A stretch of 50,139 nt of DNA from the NCBI GenBank assembly GCA_018818165.1, contig JAHISP010000055.1:1-50139 (forward strand). The letters run 5' to 3'. This stretch comes from Bacteroidota bacterium (GTDB lineage Bacteria; Bacteroidota; Ignavibacteria; Ignavibacteriales; Melioribacteraceae). A model generated the notes under the pieces. The model made no database searches and had not been told where the DNA came from. It saw only the letters and a program-made list of their open reading frames with translations. The translations under genes and the position numbers were made by a program. The first letter of the stretch is position 1. Each line of letters starts with the position of its first letter. Of the stretch, positions 18,779-27,302 are shown piece after piece.

Positions 18779-19528
18779 ATGTCAAAATTATTAGTAATAC
18801 CATCAATTGATATAAAAGATGGCAGAACTGTAAGAGTTGTGCAAGGTATTCCAGAATTACACTGCAACGATTATGGAAATGACCCTGTTGAAATGGCTAT
18901 GATTTGGCGAACAGAAAATGCCAAGTTCCTGCATATCGTTGATTTTGATCATTCACAATTGCACTCAACCAAAAATTATGAAATTGTAAAAGAAATTTGT
19001 CAATCAGTTGTAATTCCTGTAGAATTTGGCGGAGGAATTAGTTCATTTGACGAAGCGCAAGAAGCAATGGATTTAGGAGTAACAAGACTAGTAATTGGGT
19101 CACTTGCTTACACGAATCCTATTGAATTTGATAAAATTATTAAACAATTTGGAAGTTCAAGACTTTCGGCAGCAATTGATATTATAAATAACAAAGTTGC
19201 AATTCACGGAAGACGTGAAATTATTGATTTAACTCCATTAGAATATGCCAAAAGGCTCGAAGATGTGGGCATTAAACGTGTTGTTGTAACTGATGTTTCA
19301 AAAAACGGAATGTTGCAGGGGGCAAATATTGCACTATCAAAATTGATTGCCGAAAATACAAATCTTAAAGTAACTCATTCTGGTGGAGTTACGAGAAGGG
19401 AAGACTTGTTTGAACTTGATTTATTAACAAATATCGGAATAGATTCGGTTATTATTGGAAGAGCGCTTTATGAAAATAAATTTGCTTGTCAAAAAATTTG
19501 GCGATTAGCCGAATCTGGGATTTTTTAA
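18779..19528 (+). CDS. hisA: HisA-family isomerase (ProFAR isomerase-like), outside a his operon
   Basis: 249-residue TIM barrel of the HisA/HisF family. HisA-like features: the first-strand Asp in IPSIDIKDGRTVRVVQG, PVEFGGGIS phosphate loop, VVTDVSKNGMLQG with the second catalytic Asp, and the second phosphate loop HSGGVTRREDL / IIGRALYENK. HisA isomerises ProFAR in histidine synthesis. The segment VDFDHSQLHSTKNY differs from the usual VDLDGA-x-x-G-x-x-x-N block, so substrate use may be altered. No other histidine gene is within the window. It starts 114 bp after tsaD; the universal stress gene follows after 40 bp. Confidence 0.85.
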   Translation: MSKLLVIPSIDIKDGRTVRVVQGIPELHCNDYGNDPVEMAMIWRTENAKFLHIVDFDHSQLHSTKNYEIVKEICQSVVIPVEFGGGISSFDEAQEAMDLGVTRLVIGSLAYTNPIEFDKIIKQFGSSRLSAAIDIINNKVAIHGRREIIDLTPLEYAKRLEDVGIKRVVVTDVSKNGMLQGANIALSKLIAENTNLKVTHSGGVTRREDLFELDLLTNIGIDSVIIGRALYENKFACQKIWRLAESGIF

Positions 19529-19568
19529 TTGATTTAATAATTTAATAATAAACAATATAGGAGGTTTT

Positions 19569-20036
19569 ATGGAACTTATAAAAAAAATATTAGTGCCTAT
19601 CGATTTCTCTGATTATTCTAAAAAAGCTCTTCAATACACAGTTGCTTTTGCAAAACAATTTAGTGCCGAAGTGAACCTAGTTTACGTAATTGAACCAGTT
19701 GTTTATCCTGCTGATTTAAGTATGGGACAAATGGTAATTCCACAAGTTGAAGTTGATTTAAGTATTAAATCTAAAGAAGAACTTGAACAACTTGCTAAAA
19801 CTGAAATAGGAAGTACCCTTAAGTATAATATTATTATTAAAAGTGGTAAACCGTTTATGGAAATTATTGAAGCTGCTTCCGAAATAGATGCTGATTTAAT
19901 AATAATAGCAACTCATGGGCATACTGGTGTTGAGCATTTACTTTTTGGAAGTACCGCGGAAAAGGTTGTGAGAAAAGCTCCTTGTCCCGTACTAACAATA
20001 AGGGAGCCAATGAAAGGTTTCAGATTTAAAGCCTAA
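19569..20036 (+). CDS. Universal stress protein UspA family
   Basis: 155-residue cytosolic Rossmann-like protein. The ATP-binding type motif is visible: ILVPIDFSDYSKKAL at the N-terminus and ATHGHTGVEHLLFGSTAEKVV (G-2x-G-9x-G-S/T) followed by APCPVLTIR at the C-terminus. So it belongs to the nucleotide-binding class. A strong TAGGAGG site precedes the ATG. Role in stress survival is family knowledge; the exact task is unknown. Confidence 0.94.
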   Translation: MELIKKILVPIDFSDYSKKALQYTVAFAKQFSAEVNLVYVIEPVVYPADLSMGQMVIPQVEVDLSIKSKEELEQLAKTEIGSTLKYNIIIKSGKPFMEIIEAASEIDADLIIIATHGHTGVEHLLFGSTAEKVVRKAPCPVLTIREPMKGFRFKA

Positions 20037-20250
20037 AAGTATATTTTCTAGAAAAAAAAATAGTATTTTTGTAATTATAAATCTTTAATAGTTATATTAT
20101 TCAACTATTATGGTTCTAATAATTGCGTAAAATTTTCCATTTCTGTAAAGAAGTAGAAATATTTTAGTTATTATAATTAAACTAATAACTAAGTATAAAT
20201 AATTTTGTAAATTAGAAATATAAATTAAAATTTATTTTAAAGGATATAAG

Positions 20251-22623
20251 ATGGATAAAAAGAAGAATGTTAAACCAGTAAAAAATCAGCTTTCTTCAAG
20301 CGTTGAACAGTTCTATTTAACTAAGTCAAATAAAGAACTTCAATATAAACCAACTGAGAAGATTCCAATAATTCAGGTTGATAATTTCCCAGAATTAGGT
20401 AAACTTACTGCCCTAAGATTTGTGGAATGGTTGCAAGCAAATCCAAAAGGTGTTGTTTCACTTCCTACTGGAAAAACACCAGAACATTTTATTAAATGGG
20501 TTTCTAGAATTATAAATCAATGGGATACAAAATTTGTTCAAAATGTTTTAGCGGAAGTTGGTATCGATGTTTCTAAAAAACCATCACTTGTTAATGTTAC
20601 TTTTGTTCAAATTGATGAATTCTATCCAATAGATTCTGCTCAGCACAACAGTTTTTATTATTATATAAATAAATACTATTTCAAAAATCTAGGTTTTGAT
20701 AAATCAAAAGCTTTGATGATGAATATAAATGAAATACCAACTGCCGAAAATTTACCATTAGAAACAATTTTCCCAAATAATATTGTTGATTTATCGCTTA
20801 GAACAAGATGGGCTAGTAACAGACTTGAACGGTTGCAAAAAACAACTATTGAACTACTTGATGAATTTTGTACTAATTATGAAAAAAAAATAAGAGATTT
20901 AGGTGGAATAGGATTTTTCCTTGGTGGTATTGGTCCAGATGGTCATATTGGTTTTAATGTTCAAGGAAGTGATCATTATTCAACCACAAGATTAATTCAA
21001 ACAAATTATGAAACGCAAGCTGCTGCTTCAAGTGATTTAGGTGGAATTGAAATAGCAAAAAATAGACTTGTAATTACAATTGGTTTAGATACAATTACAT
21101 ATAATGAAAATGCAACTGCAATAATTATTGCTGCTGGTGAAGCTAAATCAAATATTATTCGTGATTCTGTTCAAAATAGTGCTTCAAATAAATATCCAGC
21201 AACTGTTTTACAAAAATTAGAAAACGGACGTTTCTATTTAACAAATGGTGCTGCACTTCGCTTAGTTGAAAGAAGATATACTGATATTCTTGCTGAAGAG
21301 CCATTAAGCAAAGCCACCATTGAACGTGGCATTTTTAATCTTGTTGTTGAAAAGAAAAAAACTCTTTTGGAATTGACTAAGGAAGATTATCAATCAAATA
21401 AAATTGCAAATTTAATTTTAACAAAAACAAAAAAAACACCAAAAGAGTTGGGTGAAATAATACGTCAAGATTTATTGTCAAGATTTGAAAAAGGTTTAAG
21501 TCCAGTAGAAAACCAAACAATTCTTCACACTGCTCCACATCATGATGATATTATGCTTGGTTATCTTCCATATATAAATCATTTAGTTCGTACTCCTTCA
21601 AATCACCATCATTTCACTTATTTAACTAGTGGATTTACAGCTGTTACAAATATTTATATGCTTGAATTATTCAGAAATCTTTTAGAAAATCTTAACAACG
21701 AACAGTTTTTAAGTCGTTTTGAAAAAGGATATTTTGACCCATCAAATATTGAAGGCAAAAATAAAGATGTTGCTTTATATTCTGATGGAATTGCAGAACA
21801 TTCTACCACCCTTAAAATTGAAGCTGTTTCAAGAAGATTAGTTAGAAACATGATCGAAATTTATGAGGAAGATAATCCTGTTTATCTAAAAGATAGAGTT
21901 GAGGAATTAATAAATTATTTTGAAACACAATATCCTGGCAAAAAGGATATTCAGCATGTTCAAAAACTAAAAGGAATGCAACGAGAATGGGAAGTTGAGA
22001 TACTTTGGGCATATTATGGATTTTCAGTTGATGATATTTCTCATTTAAGATTAGGGTTTTATCAAGGTGATATTTTTACCGAAAATCCAGAAATGGGAAG
22101 AGACGTAGTACCTGTTGTAAATTTATTAAAGAAAATTAAACCAACAATTGTTACTGTTGCTTTAGATCCTGAAGGAAGTGGACCAGACACTCATTACAAA
22201 GTTCTTCAAGCTGTTTCTGAAGCATTAAAAATTTATGAGAAAGAAACTGGAAACTCAAACATAAAAGTTTGGGGATATAGAAATGTTTGGTTTCGTTTTC
22301 ACCCAGCAGAAGCAAATATTTATTTGCCAGTTAGTCTTGGTTCATTTGCAATTACTGAGAATACATTTATGAAAAGTTTTGGTTCTCAGAGTAATGCAAG
22401 CTTTCCAAGTTGGGAATACGATGGTCCTTTTCATCGTTTAGCACAACGCATTCAAGTTGACCAATATAATATTATTAGAACATCACTTGGAAAAGAATAT
22501 TTCTTAAATCATGATTATAAAAGAGTTTGCGCAGCAAAAGGAATGATATTCCTAAAAGAGCTGACACTTGAAGAGTTCTACAAACATTCAATTGAATTGA
22601 AAAAATTAACAGAAAATGCTTAA
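20251..22623 (+). CDS. Glucosamine-6-phosphate deaminase fused to LmbE/PIG-L-type deacetylase
   Basis: 790 residues. N-terminal NagB-like domain (about 40-370): VVSLPTGKTPEHF phosphate loop, FVQIDEFYPID (catalytic Asp region), FLGGIGPDGHIGFNVQGS (catalytic Asp-His), TIGLDTI. C-terminal LmbE-like zinc deacetylase domain (about 425-780): LHTAPHHDDIMLGY (a PHHDD version of the PHPDD metal motif) and VALDPEGSGPDTHYKVLQ with the third metal His. Together these can act on N-acetylglucosamine-type substrates, deacetylating and then deaminating/isomerising toward fructose 6-phosphate (inference). This fusion is known in Bacteroidota. It stands alone, with a 214-bp leader and a strong terminator behind it. 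Confidence 0.9.
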   Translation: MDKKKNVKPVKNQLSSSVEQFYLTKSNKELQYKPTEKIPIIQVDNFPELGKLTALRFVEWLQANPKGVVSLPTGKTPEHFIKWVSRIINQWDTKFVQNVLAEVGIDVSKKPSLVNVTFVQIDEFYPIDSAQHNSFYYYINKYYFKNLGFDKSKALMMNINEIPTAENLPLETIFPNNIVDLSLRTRWASNRLERLQKTTIELLDEFCTNYEKKIRDLGGIGFFLGGIGPDGHIGFNVQGSDHYSTTRLIQTNYETQAAASSDLGGIEIAKNRLVITIGLDTITYNENATAIIIAAGEAKSNIIRDSVQNSASNKYPATVLQKLENGRFYLTNGAALRLVERRYTDILAEEPLSKATIERGIFNLVVEKKKTLLELTKEDYQSNKIANLILTKTKKTPKELGEIIRQDLLSRFEKGLSPVENQTILHTAPHHDDIMLGYLPYINHLVRTPSNHHHFTYLTSGFTAVTNIYMLELFRNLLENLNNEQFLSRFEKGYFDPSNIEGKNKDVALYSDGIAEHSTTLKIEAVSRRLVRNMIEIYEEDNPVYLKDRVEELINYFETQYPGKKDIQHVQKLKGMQREWEVEILWAYYGFSVDDISHLRLGFYQGDIFTENPEMGRDVVPVVNLLKKIKPTIVTVALDPEGSGPDTHYKVLQAVSEALKIYEKETGNSNIKVWGYRNVWFRFHPAEANIYLPVSLGSFAITENTFMKSFGSQSNASFPSWEYDGPFHRLAQRIQVDQYNIIRTSLGKEYFLNHDYKRVCAAKGMIFLKELTLEEFYKHSIELKKLTENA

Positions 22624-22637
22624 TTGTTTCTAAAAAT

Positions 22638-22662
22638 GGCTCTCAACTTGAGAGCCATTTTT
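22638..22662 (+). terminator. Rho-independent terminator of the NagB-LmbE gene
   Basis: Stem GGCTCTCAA / TTGAGAGCC followed by ATTTTTATTT, 14 bp after the stop codon. Confidence 0.85.
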
Positions 22663-22889
22663 ATTTCTTCTACAATTAGTCCCCATTATCTCAAGAACTT
22701 TTGATATTATTTTAAATTCCTTTCATATATCGACATCACCGACGAATTATCCGACTGTACTTCTTTTATAAACAAATATTAAATAATGAAAGTTAGTAAA
22801 TAAGCTTATAATCAAAGCTTTCCAAATTGGCACGATAATTTATTAACCACTGCAACAAACTATTTAACAACAAAACAAAAGGTAAGAAA

Positions 22890-23231
22890 ATGAAAAACTT
22901 AATGAATGTAGCAATCGTACTTTTCACAGTAGCATTATTAACTAGCACAATGTTTGCTCAACAAGGTAATGGTGGTAAAAATATTGATTCACCAAAAATA
23001 AATTGGGTTGATGCCGATGGTGATGGAATTTGTGATAATGTTGGAAGTGATTTAGGTGGTGAAAAAGTATTTTTAGGAAAATTGAAAGGCAATGGCGGCA
23101 CAGGTTTAGGTGATGGTTCAGGAATTAAACCTCAAGATGGCAGCGGTTTTGGGAAAAAAACTGGTGACGGAATTTGCATTGATGGTACTTCAGCTTTAGA
23201 AAAATATACCAATCAAAAAATTAGAAACTAG
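22890..23231 (+). CDS. Small secreted Gly/Asp-rich protein with DxDxDG motif
   Basis: 113 residues: signal peptide (about 1-24, ending MFAQ), then a mature chain of about 90 residues rich in Gly, Asp and Lys. It contains VDADGDGICDN, a calcium-loop-like DxDxDG sequence, and a second GDGICID; the paired 'DGIC' words give two Cys in the mature protein that could form a disulfide. Between them are GNGGTGLGDGSG and DGSGFGKK repeats. An AAGG site precedes the ATG. Monocistronic, with its own terminator. No named family recognised; probably a calcium-stabilised periplasmic or secreted peptide-like protein (inference). Confidence 0.72.
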   Translation: MKNLMNVAIVLFTVALLTSTMFAQQGNGGKNIDSPKINWVDADGDGICDNVGSDLGGEKVFLGKLKGNGGTGLGDGSGIKPQDGSGFGKKTGDGICIDGTSALEKYTNQKIRN

Positions 23232-23256
23232 TTATAATGAAAGTCAATATTTATAA

Positions 23257-23280
23257 GGGAGTGTTTATCACTCCTTTTTT
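23257..23280 (+). terminator. Rho-independent terminator of the small secreted protein gene
   Basis: Stem GGAGTG / CACTCC with loop TTTAT and a run of six T. Confidence 0.85.
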
Positions 23281-23368
23281 ATTTTTAAATACTAATCAAT
23301 TGAATCCTTTTATATTAACAACCATCTTACTATAAACAATTATAAATTATAATCATAAAGGATACAAA

Positions 23369-23737
23369 ATGACTGAAATGTTAACTAAAGCGGACTTTTT
23401 AACTAAAGTATTTGATTACGAAAATAAAAAAGATTGGGATTACCAAGGTGAAGTTCCAGCACTAATTGATTTTTATGCCGATTGGTGCCAGCCTTGCAAA
23501 ATGGTTGCTCCAATTCTTGAGGATTTAAGTGTTGAATATGATGGCAAATTAAAAATATATAAAATTGATACAGAAGCTGAGCAAGAGTTAGCCGGAATAT
23601 TTGGAATTAGATCAATTCCTTCACTTTTGTTTATTCCAAAAGATGGAAAACCACAAATGGCGCAAGGTGCTTTACCAAAACCTCAATTAAAAGAAGCAAT
23701 TGAAAATGTATTATTTTCTGTTGATAAAAGTGCCTAA
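23369..23737 (+). CDS. trxA: Thioredoxin
   Basis: 122-residue cytosolic thioredoxin. Active site FYADWCQPCKMVAP (WCxPC with Gln in place of the usual Gly), cis-Pro in RSIPSLLF, and the usual fold length plus an N-terminal extension of about 15 residues. It reduces protein disulfides with electrons from thioredoxin reductase. AAAGGA site upstream, terminator downstream. Confidence 0.95.
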   Translation: MTEMLTKADFLTKVFDYENKKDWDYQGEVPALIDFYADWCQPCKMVAPILEDLSVEYDGKLKIYKIDTEAEQELAGIFGIRSIPSLLFIPKDGKPQMAQGALPKPQLKEAIENVLFSVDKSA

Positions 23738-23751
23738 TTTCCTTATATTTG
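23721..23751 (+). promoter_or_regulatory. Bacteroidota-type promoter-like pair (TTG-N20-TATATTTG)
   Basis: TTG at 23721-23723 and TATATTTG at 23744-23751 match the -33 TTG / -7 TAnnTTTG layout with 20-bp spacing. It lies over the end of the thioredoxin gene and 23 bp before its terminator hairpin, so it may be chance, or an rpoD promoter with a hairpin leader. Confidence 0.3.
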
Positions 23752-23773
23752 TAAGTTAGATATTAGCTGTTTT

Positions 23774-23803
23774 AAACTGATCAATTTATTGATCAGTTTT
23801 TTT
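23774..23803 (+). terminator. Rho-independent terminator of trxA
   Basis: Perfect 11-bp stem AAACTGATCAA / TTGATCAGTTT with loop TTTA and a run of seven T. Confidence 0.85.
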
Positions 23804-23887
23804 ATTTATTTAAACTAATGGGAACATAAGTTTAAAAATATTTGTATAGGCACTACATTTTTTTATATACTTGGTGGGAGTGATATT

Positions 23888-24748
23888 TTGAAAATAACAA
23901 AACAATTTACAAACCGTGAGAGCCAAAGTCTAGATAGGTATCTACAAGAAATTGGTAAAGTAGATCTTATTACTGCCGATCAAGAAATTGAATTAGCAAT
24001 TAAAATTAGATCTGGTGATCAAGCGGCATTAGAAACACTTACTAAAGCAAATTTAAGATTTGTTGTTAGTGTTGCTAAACAATTCCAAAATAAAGGTTTA
24101 CCACTAAGTGATTTAATTAACGAAGGTAATATTGGGTTAATTAAAGCTGCTAAAAAATTTGATGAAACTCGTGGTTTTAAATTCATTTCTTATGCTGTTT
24201 GGTGGATTAAACAATCGATAATGCAAGCTATTGCTGATCAATCTAGGATGGTTCGTTTGCCACTTAACCGAGTAGGTGCATTAACTAAAATTTCAAAAAT
24301 AGCTTCAGTTCTTGAGCAAGAATTTGAAAGAGCACCATCAACTGAAGAAATTGCTAAAGAATTAGAAATGGATGTTAATGACGTTGCCTATGCTTTAAAA
24401 GTATCAGGTCGTCATGTTTCTGTTGATGCTCCATTTTCTCAGAGTGATAATGACAAAAGTAGTTTGCTTGATGTAATTTCAAACAATGAGCAACCAGATC
24501 CTGATTATGATTTAATGACAAACTCATTAAAAAATGATATTGAAAGTTCTCTTGGAACTTTAACTGATAGGGAAGCTGAGGTAATTAGATTATATTTTGG
24601 AATTAATAGCGAATACTCTGCAACACTTGAAGAAATTGGTGAAATGTTGAACCTAACACGTGAAAGAGTTCGTCAAATAAAAGAAAAAGCACTTGGCAGA
24701 TTAAGACACTCTTCCAGAAGTAAAAATCTAAAGGTTTATTTAGGCTAA
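23888..24748 (+). CDS. rpoD: Primary sigma factor RpoD, short Bacteroidota/Chlorobi type
   Basis: Housekeeping sigma-70 of 286 residues lacking region 1.1, as usual in Bacteroidota and relatives. Region 1.2: [16 protein letters not shown]; region 2: [50 protein letters not shown] split over regions 2.1-2.4; region 3: [10 protein letters not shown]; region 4: [13 protein letters not shown] and [24 protein letters not shown] (helix-turn-helix). The start is TTG at 23888 after GGTGGGAG; no ATG fits upstream. This sigma fixes the -7 TAnnTTTG type promoter expected in this organism. Followed by its own terminator. Confidence 0.96.
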   Translation: MKITKQFTNRESQSLDRYLQEIGKVDLITADQEIELAIKIRSGDQAALETLTKANLRFVVSVAKQFQNKGLPLSDLINEGNIGLIKAAKKFDETRGFKFISYAVWWIKQSIMQAIADQSRMVRLPLNRVGALTKISKIASVLEQEFERAPSTEEIAKELEMDVNDVAYALKVSGRHVSVDAPFSQSDNDKSSLLDVISNNEQPDPDYDLMTNSLKNDIESSLGTLTDREAEVIRLYFGINSEYSATLEEIGEMLNLTRERVRQIKEKALGRLRHSSRSKNLKVYLG

Positions 24749-24770
24749 ATAATAAGTCTAATTATTTTGA

Positions 24771-24803
24771 AAAGGCGATTAGAATTTCTAATCGCCTTTT
24801 TTA
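24771..24803 (+). terminator. Rho-independent terminator of rpoD
   Basis: Long stem AAAGGCGATTAGAA / TTCTAATCGCCTTT followed by a T run. Confidence 0.9.
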
Positions 24804-24905
24804 TTTTAAAAATACTTTGGGTTATTTGTAATGTGATAATAACCTTTGAATAAATTTATTTAATTATTATTTTTATAGTCATAACATTCACAAATTAGAA
24901 TTGGT

Positions 24906-26099
24906 ATGAAAAAAATCATTTTAGTATTAGCATTATTTGCAATATCTATCCCAATAAATGCACAGGATGGTAGTATGGAAAATCTCCAAACAATTATTGA
25001 TGAAATTAAATTAGAATATGCTCCAGATAAAAGAGTTGCACTTTTTGATATTTCTTACAAAAACAATGATTCTGGTTTTATATTGGCAGGGGAAACTACA
25101 GAACTATTGGCAAAAGATGAGTTGTTAAAAAAACTCGAATTGGCAAAAATAAGTGTTCAAGATTCAATTAAACTTCTTCCCGATGCTGAATTAAAAGATA
25201 AAGTTTATGGAATAATATATAATTCCGTAGCAAATTTGCGCGCGACTCCAACACACTCAGCTGAATTGGTTACTCAGGCAATTTTAGGAACCCCAGTTAG
25301 AGTTTTAAAACAAGAAGATGGATTCTATTTAATTCAAACTCCAGATAAATACATTGCTTGGGTTGATGATGGATTAGAAAGGATGACAAAGGCAGAATAT
25401 ATATCTTGGTATAATGCAGATAAAATAATTTATACAAAGGAATATGGATTCTCATATTCAGAACCTGATGAAAAATCAGAAAGAGTTTCGGATTTAGTAC
25501 TTGCAAATATTATAGAAAAAATTGGCGAACAAGGAAAGTTCACTAAAGTTAAATATCCTAATGGAGTTGAAGCATTTGTTTTAACTAGCGAAACAGCAGA
25601 TTACAAAACATGGCTTGAAAATGCTTATCCTACAAAAGAAAATATTGTGGAAACAGCAAAATTATTTAAAGGTAATCCTTACATGTGGGGTGGAACTTCC
25701 GCAAAAGCATTGGATTGTAGTGGCTTTACAAAAACAGTATTCTTCCAACATGGAGTAATACTTGATAGAGATGCTTCTCAACAAGTTCATAAGGGAATTT
25801 TAGTTGATACAGAAAATGGTTTTGATAAACTAGAAACTGGAGATCTTCTGTTTTTTGGAAGAAAGGCTAGAGATGGTAAGAGAGAGAAAGTAACTCACGT
25901 AGGAATTTATCTTAAAGACAATGAATATATACACGAAGCTGGTCAAGTTAAGTATAATAGTTTTAATAAATCTGCTTCAAACTTTAGCGAGCATCGTTTA
26001 AATGGATTTATTCGTGCAAGAAGAATTATCACATCGGTTGGTGAAAATGGAATTGAATTAGTTAAAGACAACAAATTTTACAACGGGGAATTAAAATGA
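24906..26099 (+). CDS. SH3b-NlpC/P60 endopeptidase (YkfC-like gamma-D-Glu-diamino acid endopeptidase)
   Basis: 397 residues: signal peptide (about 1-20, ending INAQ), an N-terminal helical region, two bacterial SH3 domains (about 95-230; NLRATPTHSAEL and YSEPDEKSERV), then NlpC/P60 (about 250-375) with the catalytic Cys in ALDCSGFTK, the His in THVGIYL and a third polar residue in IHEAGQ. YkfC-type enzymes cut L-Ala-gamma-D-Glu from murein peptides (family knowledge). The 4-bp overlap with an L-Ala-D/L-Glu epimerase gene mirrors the Bacillus ykfBC arrangement and supports a muropeptide-salvage role. Likely periplasmic. Confidence 0.92.
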   Translation: MKKIILVLALFAISIPINAQDGSMENLQTIIDEIKLEYAPDKRVALFDISYKNNDSGFILAGETTELLAKDELLKKLELAKISVQDSIKLLPDAELKDKVYGIIYNSVANLRATPTHSAELVTQAILGTPVRVLKQEDGFYLIQTPDKYIAWVDDGLERMTKAEYISWYNADKIIYTKEYGFSYSEPDEKSERVSDLVLANIIEKIGEQGKFTKVKYPNGVEAFVLTSETADYKTWLENAYPTKENIVETAKLFKGNPYMWGGTSAKALDCSGFTKTVFFQHGVILDRDASQQVHKGILVDTENGFDKLETGDLLFFGRKARDGKREKVTHVGIYLKDNEYIHEAGQVKYNSFNKSASNFSEHRLNGFIRARRIITSVGENGIELVKDNKFYNGELK

Positions 26100-27241
26100 A
26101 ACAAAATAGACGAAATTTTATTAGAACTACTGGTTTAATAAGTGGTGCAGTTTTAACTCCAGGTTTATTTACTAACACTTTTGGAAAGAATATTAATATT
26201 ATAGGTGATAATAAAAAAATGAAATTTACATTCAAACCTTACACTTTAGAGCTAAAGCACGTTTTTACAATTGCTACAAGTTCGCGTTCAACAACTCCAG
26301 TGATGCTAACTCAAATTGAATATGATGGAGTAATTGGATATGGTGAAGCTTCAATGCCGCCATATTTAGGTGAATCACACGAAACCGCTGCAAAATTTTT
26401 ATCAAAAGTAGATTTATCGCAATTTAATGATCCATTTAAAATGGAAGAAATTCTTGATTATGTTGATGGAATTGAAGAGAAAAATCCAGCGGCAAAGGCA
26501 GCAGTTGATATTGCACTTCATGATTTGGTTGGAAAATTGATTGGACAACCTTGGTATAAAGTTTGGGGATATGATAAAGTAAAAACTCCAAATACTTCGT
26601 TTACAATTGGAATTGATACTCCAGAAGTTGTTAAGCAAAAAGTTAAAGAAGCAGCAGCTTATAATATTTTAAAAGTAAAACTCGGTCGCGAAACTGATAA
26701 AGAAATGATTGAAACTATCCGTTCTGTAACTGATAAACCACTCGTTGTGGATGTAAATCAAGGTTGGACAGACAAGCATTTTGCTCTTGATATGATTCAC
26801 TGGTTGAATGAAAAAGGTGTAAAAATGGTTGAACAACCAATGCCAAAAACCCAATTGGATGATAACGCTTGGTTAACTGAAAACTCACCACTTCCAACAT
26901 TTGGTGATGAATCTGTTCAAAGAATTCCAGATGTTTTAAAAGCTCACGGAATTTATACTGGAATTAACATAAAATTGATGAAATGTACTGGATTAAGAGA
27001 AGCTCACAAAATGGTAGATCTTGCAAAATCACTTAATTTGCAAGTAATGTTAGGTTGCATGACGGAAACATCGTGCGCAATTTCTGCAATTTCTCAACTT
27101 GCTCCAGAAGCAACTTGGGCGGATATTGATGGAAATTTATTGATTAGTAACGACCCATTTGATGGCATTTTAATCGTTGATGGGAAAGTTACATTAAACG
27201 AATCTCCTGGTATTGGAATTACATCGGTAAGACCATATTAA
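26096..27241 (+). CDS. L-Ala-D/L-Glu epimerase (enolase superfamily) with Tat-like signal
   Basis: 381-residue muconate-lactonizing subgroup member. Capping domain at the N-terminus (YGEASMPPYLGE), barrel with the KxK base in ILKVKLGR, metal ligands in VDVNQGW (Asp), EQPMP (Glu) and FGDESV (Asp), and the second base Lys in NIKLMKCTG. Converts L-Ala-D-Glu, released from murein, to L-Ala-L-Glu. The N-terminus is odd: QNRRNFIRTTGLISGAVLTP reads as a twin-arginine signal, placing the enzyme in the periplasm, whereas classical YcjG/YkfB are cytosolic. Overlaps the endopeptidase gene by 4 bp, so both would act in the same compartment. Confidence 0.92.
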   Translation: MKQNRRNFIRTTGLISGAVLTPGLFTNTFGKNINIIGDNKKMKFTFKPYTLELKHVFTIATSSRSTTPVMLTQIEYDGVIGYGEASMPPYLGESHETAAKFLSKVDLSQFNDPFKMEEILDYVDGIEEKNPAAKAAVDIALHDLVGKLIGQPWYKVWGYDKVKTPNTSFTIGIDTPEVVKQKVKEAAAYNILKVKLGRETDKEMIETIRSVTDKPLVVDVNQGWTDKHFALDMIHWLNEKGVKMVEQPMPKTQLDDNAWLTENSPLPTFGDESVQRIPDVLKAHGIYTGINIKLMKCTGLREAHKMVDLAKSLNLQVMLGCMTETSCAISAISQLAPEATWADIDGNLLISNDPFDGILIVDGKVTLNESPGIGITSVRPY

Positions 27242-27246
27242 TATTA

Positions 27247-27286
27247 AAAAAGCATACTCAAATATTTTGGGTATGCTTTTGTTTTT
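27247..27286. terminator. Bidirectional hairpin terminator
   Basis: Stem AAAAGCATAC / GTATGCTTTT with T/A runs on both sides, between the convergent epimerase and lipoprotein genes. Confidence 0.85.
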
Positions 27287-27302
27287 CAAATCCTCAAAAA
27301 AT

